Shown: one piece after another, positions 27,228 through 34,645 of the stretch
Numbering within the stretch: the stretch's first letter is position 1
Layout: each line of letters starts with the position of its first letter
Assembly (NCBI RefSeq): GCF_014206815.1
Contig: NZ_JACHNP010000002.1
Coordinates: 930,001-994,000, forward strand
Origin: Xanthomonas sp. F10
GTDB taxonomy: Bacteria; Pseudomonadota; Gammaproteobacteria; Xanthomonadales; Xanthomonadaceae
Reading direction: 5' to 3'
Length of the DNA: 64,000 nucleotides
The notes under the pieces: model-generated
The model's input: the letters and a program-made list of their open reading frames with translations, nothing else
The model's database searches: none
Told to the model about the DNA's origin: nothing
Translations under genes and position numbers: made by a program

Positions 27228-27398
27228 GCCTATCCACTGCAGTCAATAACCAGGTCACCGACGCCGTCACCCTGTCCAACGCCAAGGGCATTGGCGAAGC
27301 GCCGGTACAGGCGATGACGTCCCTCGACAAGAGCTTGGCGCATTCGGTAGGCACGCTATTCGAGAATGCTGTGGGAGCGGCGTCAGCCGCAACGGGCA
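27228..27398 (+). pseudogene. Truncated second rebB copy fused to a REP element
   Basis: No start codon: where MAFP should be the DNA reads CTAGGGCCTATCC. The frame then follows RebB closely (STAVNNQVTDAVTLSNAKGI, GEAPVQAM, SLAHSVGTLFENAVGA), 55-60 residues in all. Homology ends abruptly at ENAVGA, where a TGTGGGAGCGGCGTCAGCCGC REP-type sequence begins. The rest of the gene is gone. This is a recombination or insertion scar of a tandem rebB duplication. Confidence 0.8.
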
Positions 27399-27490
27399 AT
27401 CCCGCTAACGCGCGTCGCGGGGGGAGCCGTTCCTCAGACTTGCGGTGCATTGGTCAAGCCCACTGTGGGAGGGACTTCAGTCCCGACGCC
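27369..27490 (+). repeat. Two REP-type elements, one of each family
   Basis: A TGTGGGAGCGGCGTCAGCCG element at 27369-27395 and a TGTGGGAGGGACTTCAGTCC element at 27465-27488. Both families also occur in the 47.6-48.0 kb array and elsewhere in the window. The DNA from 27490 to the hxlR-family stop at 27709 holds no recognised gene. Confidence 0.75.
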
Positions 27491-27708
27491 TTCCAAGGTC
27501 GGGTAATCGGAAGACCTTGTTGATCGCAGCGCATAAGCGTTGATGCCTGCAAGTAGGCGTCCCTTCGCGATTGAAGGCTCACTAGCGTCGTCGGACCTTG
27601 CATCTACAGCGGTGTCGCTCTCGACCATCGAAGTTCCGCGACGCCACGGCGTGCTTCCTGCCACGCTGACGTCGCCTCGTGATGCGCGGGCCGCTTTTCT
27701 TGCCTTAA

Positions 27709-28095
27709 TCAAGTAGCCGTCGCGACACCAGCCACGCATTCCGGCGCGTCGGCCGGCGCGCGCGACAGTTCGCTGCTGCGATACGACTCGCCCCATTCGC
27801 GCAGGCTGATCAGCACCGGCGCGAGGGATGCGCCGAGCGGCGTCAGCGCATATTCGACCTTGGGCGGCACCTGCGGGTAGACGTGCCGCACGATGACGCC
27901 GTCCTCCTCGAGTTCGCGCAACTGCAGGGTCAGCATGCGCTGCGTGGCATTGGGAACCAGGCGCGTCAGTTCCATGAAGCGCTTCTTGCCGGAGAGCAGG
28001 TGGAACAGGATCACCGGCTTCCAGACCCCGCCGATCACCGAAAGCGTGACCTCGACCGCGCAGCCGCTCTTGCCATCCAGACGTTTCAGACGCAT
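27709..28095 (-). CDS. HxlR family transcriptional regulator
   Basis: 128 aa winged-helix protein, ATG 28095. HxlR signatures: CAVEVTLSVIGGVWKPVILF, SGKKRFMELTRLVPNATQRM, LTLQLRELEEDGVIVRHVYP and PPKVEYALTPLG. The single Cys near residue 12 is where redox-sensing HxlR members carry their reactive thiol. Divergent from the dehydrogenase gene, which it probably controls through the direct repeats between them. Confidence 0.9.
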   Translation of the reverse strand: MRLKRLDGKSGCAVEVTLSVIGGVWKPVILFHLLSGKKRFMELTRLVPNATQRMLTLQLRELEEDGVIVRHVYPQVPPKVEYALTPLGASLAPVLISLREWGESYRSSELSRAPADAPECVAGVATAT

Positions 28096-28246
28096 GGTCG
28101 TTGTACCTACAAAATTGATAGTACCTGCGAAAATTGTACGTTCTTGCGATGCAGGAAGTGCATCCCGACAATGCCTGCAACGCGGTCGCGCTGCAACTGC
28201 TGCAGCGCTGCCTCCTCGCCACCTTTCCGCTAAGGATGTCGTGCTC
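28096..28246. promoter_or_regulatory. Divergent control region with GTAC repeats
   Basis: Direct repeats GTACCTACAAAATTG (28106-28120) and GTACCTGCGAAAATTG (28121-28137, offset by four bases), then another GTAC at 28136-28139, lie just upstream of the regulator start. This is the kind of GTAC-containing site bound by HxlR dimers. AAGGA at 28232-28236 is the ribosome site for the dehydrogenase. Confidence 0.5.
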
Positions 28247-29254
28247 ATGAAAGCCATCACCCTGCGCCAGCCCGCTGGCCTCGAGAACCTCCGCCTCGTC
28301 GATCTGCCCGATCCCGGCCAGCCGGGCGCCGGCGAACTCCGCGTGCGCGTGCATGCCAGCTCGCTCAACTTCCACGACCTGGGCGTGGTGACCGGGCGCA
28401 TGCCCAGCGCCGACGGCCGCATCCCGATGTCCGACGGCGCCGGCGTGGTCGAGGCGGTGGGCGAGGGCGTGGACGAGTTCGCCGTGGGCGACGCCGTCGT
28501 CTCGACCTTCTTCCCGACCTGGCTGGATGGCGGCCCGACCATCGCCGATTTCGCCACCGTGCCCGGCGATGGCGTCGACGGCTATGCACGCGAATACGTC
28601 GTTCGTCCTGCGCACTGGTTCACGCACGCACCGCGCGGCTACAGCCACGCCGAGGCGGCGACGTTGACGACCGCGGGGCTCACCGCATGGCGCGCACTGG
28701 TGGTGGACGCGCACCTGAAGGCCGGCGACACCGTGCTGGTGCTCGGCACCGGTGGCGTGTCGATCTTCGCGCTGCAGTTCGCCAAGCACATGGGCGCCAG
28801 CGTGATCGCCACCTCGTCCTCCGACGAGAAGCTCACGCGTGCGCAGGCGCTGGGCGCCGATTTCACCATCAACTACCGCCGCGATACCGACTGGGCGGCC
28901 AAGGTGCTCGACTACACCAACGGCCGCGGCGTCGACGTGGTGATCGAAGTGGGCGGCCCCGACACCCTGGGGCAATCCATCCAGGCCTGCCGCATCGGCG
29001 GCCACATCGCCCTGATCGGCGTGCTGACCGGCATTGCCGGCCAGGTGCCGACGGTGGCGCTGATGCAACGCCACCAGACCCTGCAGGGCCTGATCGTCGG
29101 CAGCCGCAGCCACCAGCGCGACATGGTCCGCGCCCTCGACGCAACCGGCATCAAACCGGTGGTCGACCAGACCTTCGCGCTGGCAGACATCGCCGATGCG
29201 TTTGCGCATCAGTCGGCGGGGAAGCATTTCGGGAAGCTGTGCTTGTCGATCTGA
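28247..29254 (+). CDS. MDR superfamily NAD(P)-dependent oxidoreductase
   Basis: 335 aa medium-chain dehydrogenase/quinone-oxidoreductase type. An N-terminal GroES-like half contains SSLNFHDLGVVTGRMPSADG; the Rossmann motif is VLVLGTGGVSIFALQFAKHM. The catalytic-zinc Cys/His set is absent (NFHD replaces the usual C-G-x-D), as in the zinc-free quinone reductase branch. ATG 28247 has AAGGA upstream. Natural substrate unknown; coupling to an HxlR regulator suggests response to an electrophile or quinone. Confidence 0.85.
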   Translation: MKAITLRQPAGLENLRLVDLPDPGQPGAGELRVRVHASSLNFHDLGVVTGRMPSADGRIPMSDGAGVVEAVGEGVDEFAVGDAVVSTFFPTWLDGGPTIADFATVPGDGVDGYAREYVVRPAHWFTHAPRGYSHAEAATLTTAGLTAWRALVVDAHLKAGDTVLVLGTGGVSIFALQFAKHMGASVIATSSSDEKLTRAQALGADFTINYRRDTDWAAKVLDYTNGRGVDVVIEVGGPDTLGQSIQACRIGGHIALIGVLTGIAGQVPTVALMQRHQTLQGLIVGSRSHQRDMVRALDATGIKPVVDQTFALADIADAFAHQSAGKHFGKLCLSI

Positions 29255-29410
29255 CGGAGATGCCCGAGCGATCGGTGCTGTTATACCGACCGCGGCAGCT
29301 GTTGGAGCAATTCGAACGGCGACCGGCCGCTTCATTGGTAGGCAGCCACGGAGGTAGTGCCGATGGTCTGGGCTGACAGGTTGCCCATCCAGGCTAAAAT
29401 TTCAGCAAAG

Positions 29411-29435
29411 AAAACGGGCCTTTAGGCCCGTTTTT
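29411..29435. terminator. Bidirectional terminator
   Basis: AAAACGGGCC-TTTA-GGCCCGTTTTT, a perfect hairpin with T/A tails on both sides, between the converging dehydrogenase and the small secreted protein gene. Confidence 0.88.
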
Positions 29436-29478
29436 CTTGTTCGCAGATACTTGCCGCAGATGTCGACCTACGCTTAGC

Positions 29479-29934
29479 TCAAGCCCCTTCGGAGCCGCAG
29501 GCTTTCCTAGCGTACTTGTAGTCGACCAACACCCAAGTGCCTCCGTTCGAGCCAGAAACGAACTTGTAGCTCCACGACTGGGAGACGCCACCACTGCAGT
29601 TCGAGACCGAATACGTGTCTCCGGGCTGTCCGGGTGGTAGCGGGCCCGGCGGGCCATCCCCAGGCGACTGCGGGCGTACACGACCGTCCGTTGTACGGGT
29701 ATATGTGACGGTAACGTCCTGCAGCTTATCGAACTCCCCGATCAGATGCCCGTTTACATACTGAGCATGCTGCCGAAGCCAAGCCACAACCGCCTGCTGC
29801 TCAGGAGACTTGTCGGCATAGGTTGCCGTGGTCGTGATGATGAATGGCGACGAGGGGGCAGCGCCGGCGAAAAGCGGGGCAACGAGAAGCTGAGCCGCGA
29901 ATACGACTTTCAGCAGGTTCTTTGCGAGGTTCAT
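29479..29934 (-). CDS. Small exported protein of unknown function
   Basis: 151 aa, ATG 29934, with a clear signal peptide (LLKVVFAAQLLVAPLFAGAA). The mature part starts PSSPFIITTTATYADKSPEQ, has a Pro/Gly-rich middle (SPGDGPPGPLPPGQPGDTYS) and ends with two cysteines (CSGGVS and KACGSEGA) that could form a disulfide. Lower GC than the neighbours. No family recognised. It lies at the left edge of the accessory island. Confidence 0.65.
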   Translation of the reverse strand: MNLAKNLLKVVFAAQLLVAPLFAGAAPSSPFIITTTATYADKSPEQQAVVAWLRQHAQYVNGHLIGEFDKLQDVTVTYTRTTDGRVRPQSPGDGPPGPLPPGQPGDTYSVSNCSGGVSQSWSYKFVSGSNGGTWVLVDYKYARKACGSEGA

Positions 29935-30067
29935 GGTGATCTTCCATGGCGGATAGGCGCTTACACCAACACGCTATTCCCATCCCTAACCAGCCACAAC
30001 ATCTGGCGACATTTGTCTACCAGATAAGCCGTTCAGCTAGACCAGAGCGAGATCTCAGCCCTGGACT

Positions 30068-30200
30068 AACGGGGTCAGGTTCCGTTGAGTGGATGTTTTG
30101 CGGGGCTGTATGCGGGCCTAATACTTATTAAGTACCTTGTCTTCGCTTGGATCTTGTAACTGGTCAGCTCTACTCGGGAAGTCAATCTGACCCCGTTTCT
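30068..30200. repeat. Inverted pair of GGGGTCAG elements
   Basis: AACGGGGTCAGGTTC at 30069-30083 and its inverted counterpart AAGTCAATCTGACCCCGTTT at 30179-30198. Similar ends recur at 30835-30851, 31615-31634, 31676-31695 and 31786-31804. They look like the ends of small non-autonomous elements; the inner 100 bp encodes nothing recognisable. Confidence 0.6.
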
Positions 30201-30540
30201 CTGGCCACGCTCACCACCAGTTCGCCGTCGCGTACCTGCACGCGCAGGGTGCTGCCGATGGTGAAGCCCAGTTCTTCCATCCAGCGGCCGCCCAGGCGCA
30301 GCGCGGGCGTGCGCTTGCCATTGGCGGAGTGGCCGCAGCCGACGGTGCACTGCTGTGGCGGGCGTGGGCGGCGGGCGCGCGCGAGGCGCGGGCAAGATCG
30401 GCGGCGTTGGCGGCGGCGACCTGTTCGGGCGTCAGCATGGGGATGGGCGACGACTCGACGATCGTCCACTGCGGGCAGTGGCGATGCTTGTGCGACTTTC
30501 GCTTGCAGGGAGCGGCGGGGTGGGGTGACGGTTGACGCAT
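30182..30540 (-). pseudogene. SymE-like toxin gene, frameshifted
   Basis: Start ATG 30540 has an excellent AAGGAGG site 8-14 bases upstream. The first frame reads MRQPSPH, then KSHKHRHCPQWTIVESSPIP and MLTPEQVAAANAADLARA. The rest of the SymE-like AbrB-fold domain (CTVGCGHSANGKRTPALRLG, then GRWMEELGFTIGSTLRVQV) is in a different frame, so a one-base change near 30365-30390 breaks the gene. Its last residues, ETGSD, and the stop are provided by a GGGGTCAGATTGA mobile repeat end. SymE proteins are SOS-linked toxins or RNA-binding proteins usually kept down by an antisense RNA. Confidence 0.65.
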
Positions 30541-30701
30541 GGCACAGCCTCCTTGGCAGACAGGAACCCGCGCCGAATGGCGACGGGATGTCGGGAGGTT
30601 AGAAACCGCAGAGAGCCGGCGGGCTTATTTCCCCGAAGGGTGTTGTATTCACCGCCCTCCCGACGCAGACAGCGCGTCGGAGTGTGCCTGCGAACAGGCA
30701 C

Positions 30702-30731
30702 AAAAAACCCACCGGTTTGACGGAGGTGGGT
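30702..30731 (-). terminator. Terminator or attenuator upstream of the symE-like gene
   Basis: On the minus strand, ACCCACC - 11 nt - GGTGGGT is followed by TTTTTT. It lies about 160 bp before the symE-like start and 200 bp after the upstream gene. A second hairpin, GTGCCTG-CGAA-CAGGCAC (30684-30701), abuts it. The leader is therefore unusually structured and could hold an antisense or attenuator RNA. Confidence 0.65.
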
Positions 30732-30937
30732 GCCGCTCTCTGAGGAGTTTCTACGCTCCTTGGGAGGAATGGTGCTACTGGTTTTGGGGGGTGTCAACTG
30801 GTATGGACTGTGGCGCGAAGATGCGCTTTGTAGTGAAACTGACCCCGTTTCTATGCCATTGCAACTTGCAATGAGGCGTGAGGTTCTAGGTGTGCTCGTG
30901 GCCGGCTATGAATGCGACTGCGGGGTAATTAATGGCA

Positions 30938-31577
30938 TTAGCCTTCCGTTTTATATCTGTTTCCAATTGCCTTAATTGGGCCGACGGGCGACATGTGTTT
31001 GGCTAGTGCATTTATTGCGTCCACACGTGACCTGTAATGTCCGCCAAAGTGGATTTGTCCATTTTCGATCACGTAAGAGCGGACTGTCCCATCTGGATGA
31101 TTTCTGATCTGATCAATTCCCATTTTAAAGGCATCAGTAACAAGGTCATTGCAGGACTCAATCTCTTCTATGTCGCGACCAATAGATATAACAAGTATTG
31201 TACTTTTTGTCGAATTTGTTCTTTGCAGAAATTGCGGTAGAATAATATTTTTCGCTTTTTGATTTATCAAGAAATTCTTTAATGGCCTTCTTGGCGCGCG
31301 GTCTTATTATTGATTGATAAACTTCGTCAAGCAATTTTTCGGCTGCCCATCCGCTAATGAATACAGCTACTGTTGCCACGCCGCCAAGGTCAGTGACAAA
31401 AGCTTGAAGGTTTGAGTGAGGTTTTATTTCGAAATGGTCGTCAATGTCAGATGGAGGAAAATACCTTGCTGCCTCCTCCATCTGCTCAGATAGAGGGATT
31501 GCGACGGATCTTACGAAATTACCTTGGCCCATAACCAAAATTGACGCGTCTATGGAAATGTGGTGATCTTTTTGCAT
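30938..31577 (-). pseudogene. Orphan gene interrupted at an A5 tract
   Basis: ATG 31577 (MQKDHHISIDASILVMGQGN) runs to KNKFDK, then frame is lost at five adenines (plus-strand TTTTT 31203-31207). Removing one base restores STILVISIGRDIEEIESCND and continues to the stop at 30938, for about 213 aa. There is one hydrophobic segment (VATVAVFISGWAA). AT-rich. Not a recognised family. Either a recent pseudogene or a sequencing error; both halves look like real protein. Confidence 0.5.
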
Positions 31578-31614
31578 GATGGTCTTCTGTCCATTATTTT
31601 AGGCAAAAATCACT

Positions 31615-31804
31615 AGCGGGGTCAGGTGCACTTATCAGTCGATTTGGATGCCTCACGTGGGCAATGTGAGCGAATAACGGGTTCAGGTTGACTTATCAAA
31701 TGAGTTGGATCCTTTACGCGGGTGGCACGCAGGCGTATGCCTGCGAAGCACCGATTATTGGCTTGGACCTTGCGTTTCATTTAGGAAGTCAACCTGACCC
31801 CGTT
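31615..31804. repeat. GGGGTCAGGT element cluster next to the cassette array
   Basis: Direct copies GCGGGGTCAGGTGCACTTAT (31616-31635) and ACGGGTTCAGGTTGACTTAT (31677-31696), and an inverted copy AAGTCAACCTGACCCCGTT (31786-31804). The inverted copy ends 28 bp from the last cassette ORF and appears to have replaced the rest of that cassette's attC. Confidence 0.6.
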
Positions 31805-31831
31805 CCCGGACGTCGTTCCCGCACGAGTTGT

Positions 31832-32647
31832 TTAGGCGGCACCTTCGCCCGCCTGTACCTCTGGGAACGCGAGTTGTGGGCTACGCCTGCTTTCGAGCTC
31901 TGCACTATGCCAATGCTGATGAAGTTCGTTCTCTAGCCAGTCGGTAACCTGCAAACAGGCTTCGTACGCCTCCAAGAAATACTGAGTATCAACGGGGAGA
32001 TACGCACCCGGCTTGACTCGGGCATGCGACGAAGCCTTCCTGACGTAGATGTCGTTTGCGATGCCGCGATTGTGTACGTGGATGTCCCTTGTGGCCTTCA
32101 CTTCCACGTACTTGTGAAATGCTGGAGACGCTAGAAGATTGACGCCAATAAGGCCATCTACTGCCTCGGCGAACTCGACTGGTGATTTGTAGGACAACTC
32201 ATTAGCGAGTGCGTCTGTGGCTTTCAAGTGTACCTCTTGGAGTGAAGATGCTTCGAGGACCGCTTGAACAAGAATAGTCCGCTTTGCCCCGAGCTTTTGC
32301 GGGTATCGCACCACCACGGCACGCAATACGTCGCCGAGCATTGACTCCATAATAGTGACTAGCTGCATTACGCCATTTATTCCGAGCTGCGTATAGGTCA
32401 GGAAGTTGTACCGCTCAAGAAGCTCCTGCTTAGAGTATGTGCGTGCGAACGGCACTACTGTTCGGTCAGCGTTGTACCCTATTGGATAGGAGATCTCGAC
32501 TTCGGTAGACGAATTATCGCTAACGGAGTTTGCTGCGTAAGCCAGTGCAAGGTGGGTTAGCTGTGCCAGTTCACCTTGCACAAAGAGGGAGTGGCAAGCA
32601 GTCCTCATAATTCGGTTGAGCTCGTCGCCGAGATTAACGGTTTCCAT
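31832..32647 (-). CDS. Integron cassette protein with HEPN-like motif
   Basis: 271 aa, ATG 32647 with AGGAGG 5-10 bases upstream; an upstream in-frame ATG lies inside the attC site and is rejected. Mostly helical. Near residue 205 it reads KATRDIHVHNRGI, which fits the R-x4-H signature of HEPN RNase domains. The stop TAA sits in GCCTAAAC, the start of what would be an attC site, now truncated. Function unknown; HEPN proteins in mobile DNA are often toxin or defence RNases (family knowledge, not shown here). Confidence 0.6.
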   Translation of the reverse strand: METVNLGDELNRIMRTACHSLFVQGELAQLTHLALAYAANSVSDNSSTEVEISYPIGYNADRTVVPFARTYSKQELLERYNFLTYTQLGINGVMQLVTIMESMLGDVLRAVVVRYPQKLGAKRTILVQAVLEASSLQEVHLKATDALANELSYKSPVEFAEAVDGLIGVNLLASPAFHKYVEVKATRDIHVHNRGIANDIYVRKASSHARVKPGAYLPVDTQYFLEAYEACLQVTDWLENELHQHWHSAELESRRSPQLAFPEVQAGEGAA

Positions 32648-32660
32648 ACGGCCTCCTGTG

Positions 32661-32726
32661 CCGCCTAAAATCTGAGTAAGCCGCACCGCGAAGCGGCGTC
32701 GGTGCTAGTTCGCTGGTTGATCGGCT
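32661..32726 (-). other. attC site (diverged)
   Basis: The minus strand shows a CCGACGCCGCTTCGCGGTGCGGCTT hairpin core with TTTTAGGC at the cassette junction; the other end (TCAACCAGCG) is off consensus. Marks the junction between two cassettes. Confidence 0.6.
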
Positions 32727-32761
32727 ACCCGATCCCATGCTTGACGGGCCGGGCGGGGCAG

Positions 32762-32961
32762 CTAACGATCTCTAAGCCGCTGAATTGACTGCCATACTCC
32801 CATACGAGCACGCTCACTTTCGCCTGAGGGCGTTTCGGCGATTGCATCGGCCACAAGCTCGGCGATCTCGCCCTTGGCACATGTGCAAAATCCACCAAGG
32901 CGAAGTCGTAGTTATAGCGGCCAACGACTTGGAGGTTGGTCAGCATTGCGGAAGACAGCAT
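32762..32961 (-). pseudogene. Short cassette ORF, probably frameshifted
   Basis: A 78 aa frame starts at 32961 or 32946 (LTNLQVVGRYNYDFALVDFA). Past about residue 30 it becomes Pro/Ser-rich and unnatural. The neighbouring frame there reads AKGEIAELVADAIAETPSGE and ends SIQRLRDR with a stop at 32762-32764. One base change near 32880 would join them into a 60-65 aa acidic protein. The cassette is bounded by attC sites on both sides. Confidence 0.4.
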
Positions 32962-33058
32962 TTAGACATCATCCACTGGTGGAGCACTACCAAGCACTCG
33001 ACGATGGCGCGCTTTGCGTTGGAAATTGGCCTTATAGCGAGCGGAGCTTTTTTCATAC

Positions 33059-33118
33059 GGCCTAGCGCTTGAATTAAGTCGCGCTGCGAAGCGCGTGGGC
33101 TTGAATAAATTGTTAGGT
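33059..33118 (-). other. attC site, class-1-like
   Basis: Minus strand CCTAACAATTTATTCAAGCC ... CGCTTCG hairpin ... GACTTAATTCAAGCGCTAGG, almost the classic 59-base element. The stop codon of the gene at 33113 lies inside its outer core, normal for cassettes. Confidence 0.88.
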
Positions 33119-33706
33119 TCCAGCACGGTAACCCTGAACAAACCTGACAGCGTTGCGTGTAATGATGTAGATCCGATCCCCACGCCCGTTATGGTCTAGG
33201 CGAAGTAGCTCGAACTCAAGCAAAGTATTGAGGTCGTCCTCGATAAATCGTGGGTCCGAATATGCCAGATTACCGCTGCCACCTTCGAGGATGTGGAGCA
33301 CAAGCTCTCCGTCAATGTAACGAGAGGTTAAGACCTTACTTGCGCCGGAATCTACAAATTGCTCGATAAGCGACAGTGCTTGATCTGATAGCTCAGCACC
33401 TGGGTAGACTGCGAGTGCAATGTCTCTGAAGCCGTTGAACCCAGTTGCAAGCTGCGCGAGTGACGCATCTAAGCTCTGGAGGCGAGCGATCAACTCTTCT
33501 CGACCTTCGTTCAGAAGTGTCTTGATGCTAGTAGCCGTCGTGTTGCTTCGTGTGATTAGCGCCACCAACTCTTGGTGATTGTTCTTGATTAGCCACTCCA
33601 TGAATTCCTCGTAGTTGGCGGACGCAGCGTTGCGTCTCTCAGCTGAGAAATTTCCGATAAGGCCGACAATTGTGGCGAAAGCTGTGGCTGTGCTGAGTGG
33701 GTCCAT
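33113..33706 (-). CDS. Integron cassette protein, unknown
   Basis: 197 aa, ATG 33706, four bases from the preceding attC so with hardly any leader. The N-terminus has a hydrophobic stretch (TATAFATIVGLIGNFSAE). The middle is helical (SLDASLAQLATGFNGFRD). The C-terminal half (ILEGGSGNLAYSDPRFIEDD; LLEFELLRLDHNGRGDRIYI) resembles a small winged-helix sensing domain. No family recognised. GC is well below the chromosome. Confidence 0.65.
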   Translation of the reverse strand: MDPLSTATAFATIVGLIGNFSAERRNAASANYEEFMEWLIKNNHQELVALITRSNTTATSIKTLLNEGREELIARLQSLDASLAQLATGFNGFRDIALAVYPGAELSDQALSLIEQFVDSGASKVLTSRYIDGELVLHILEGGSGNLAYSDPRFIEDDLNTLLEFELLRLDHNGRGDRIYIITRNAVRFVQGYRAGT

Positions 33707-33710
33707 GGCA

Positions 33711-33768
33711 CCTAACGCCTGAACTAACCGAGCCGCGAAGCGGCTTCGGCTTGAATGAATGTTTAGAC
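33711..33768 (-). other. attC site, class-1-like
   Basis: Minus strand GTCTAAACATTCATTCAAGC ... CGCTTCG hairpin ... AGTTCAGGCGTTAGG. The stop of the cassette ORF at 33763 falls in the outer core. Good match to the 59-base element family. Confidence 0.88.
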
Positions 33769-34569
33769 ACGACGGTCCAGCACCGTCTCAAGAAGTGGTA
33801 GCTCTTCTTCTGTGATCCACAACTCGAGAGTGTCCTCATTTCTCTCGATTTCACTGTCTAAAAACTGGTTGTGGTACATGGCTGCCCACAGGTACTTGCC
33901 AGTCTCTCCATCTAGTTCCGAGGTGGACTTTATGTTGCCAAGGATGTTCGTCTTATGCTGCTTCAGAAAAAAGTGGCCGCCTATGTGGGGGTCGTCTATA
34001 TTGTTAAGCGTTACTCGAAGGTAATCAATGAAGTGAATTCCATCGCTACCCCTCTTTAGCTCTCTAGCAATATAGCCAATCTCATCATCAAGATCATTGT
34101 GAGAGGAGTATAGTCTTTTGTCTATCTTCATTGCGTCGAAGATTTTTCGATCTACAACTATTCTGGGATAATTTGCGATCTTTGATTCCAAATCATACGC
34201 TCTGATGAAGCCTGGGCCGAAGATGTTGCCACTCTCGTATGAGATATCGCCAATGGTGACGCCGCCGCGAATGTAGATGTTGTTGTTGGCAAGTTCGCCT
34301 TGCATCATTCCAATATCAAGGAGCTCATGAAAAAGTGTCCCGTAGCCTCCATCTTCATTCGTCTTCGAATCCAGTGGGCGTATTCTTATTATCGAATCTG
34401 AGAACTGAATGACTCTTGCGTTGAACTCTTCGCCGGAGTCATCTCCTTCCGAGAACTGCCTCATGGTTTTCAATGCGGTACTGATTTCATCACAATTGCG
34501 GGAGCCAACGATTTGCCTAAATCCAAGTATGTCGATGAATGAGATCAGCGCTTTTCTATATGCGGCCAA
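33763..34569 (-). CDS. Integron cassette protein with nucleotidyl-cyclase-like fold
   Basis: 268 aa, ATG 34569. The order of motifs mimics class III cyclases: FIDILGFRQIV (a metal-site aspartate in the F-x-D-I-x-G-F pattern), QFSDSIIRI, then RGGVTIGDISYESGNIFGPG and FIRAYDLESKIANYPRIV. Several canonical substrate-binding residues cannot be identified, so activity is uncertain. Carried as a single-gene cassette between two attC sites. A nucleotide second-messenger or defence role is only inferred. Could equally be a sensor domain that lost catalysis. Confidence 0.6.
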   Translation of the reverse strand: MAAYRKALISFIDILGFRQIVGSRNCDEISTALKTMRQFSEGDDSGEEFNARVIQFSDSIIRIRPLDSKTNEDGGYGTLFHELLDIGMMQGELANNNIYIRGGVTIGDISYESGNIFGPGFIRAYDLESKIANYPRIVVDRKIFDAMKIDKRLYSSHNDLDDEIGYIARELKRGSDGIHFIDYLRVTLNNIDDPHIGGHFFLKQHKTNILGNIKSTSELDGETGKYLWAAMYHNQFLDSEIERNEDTLELWITEEELPLLETVLDRRV

Positions 34570-34584
34570 GATATAGTTCCCCTT

Positions 34585-34645
34585 GTCTAACGCTTAAATT
34601 AAGCCGCGCCGCGAAGCGGCGTCTGCTTGAACGAATGGTTAGGTT
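34585..34645 (-). other. attC site, class-1-like
   Basis: Minus strand CCTAACCATTCGTTCAAGC ... CGCCGCTTCGCGGCGCGGC ... TTAATTTAAGCGTTAGAC. The stop of the gene at 34639 lies in the outer core. This is the closest of the four to the canonical aadA-type site. Confidence 0.9.

Noticed and set aside
30075-30395. Extra minus-strand frame across the symE-like core
   Set aside because: Pro/Arg/Ala-rich out-of-frame reading of the SymE-like domain and of a mobile repeat.
30432-30797. Minus-strand 121-codon frame covering the symE-like leader
   Set aside because: It overlaps hairpins, the terminator and the strong ribosome site of the symE-like gene; more likely structured leader DNA than protein.
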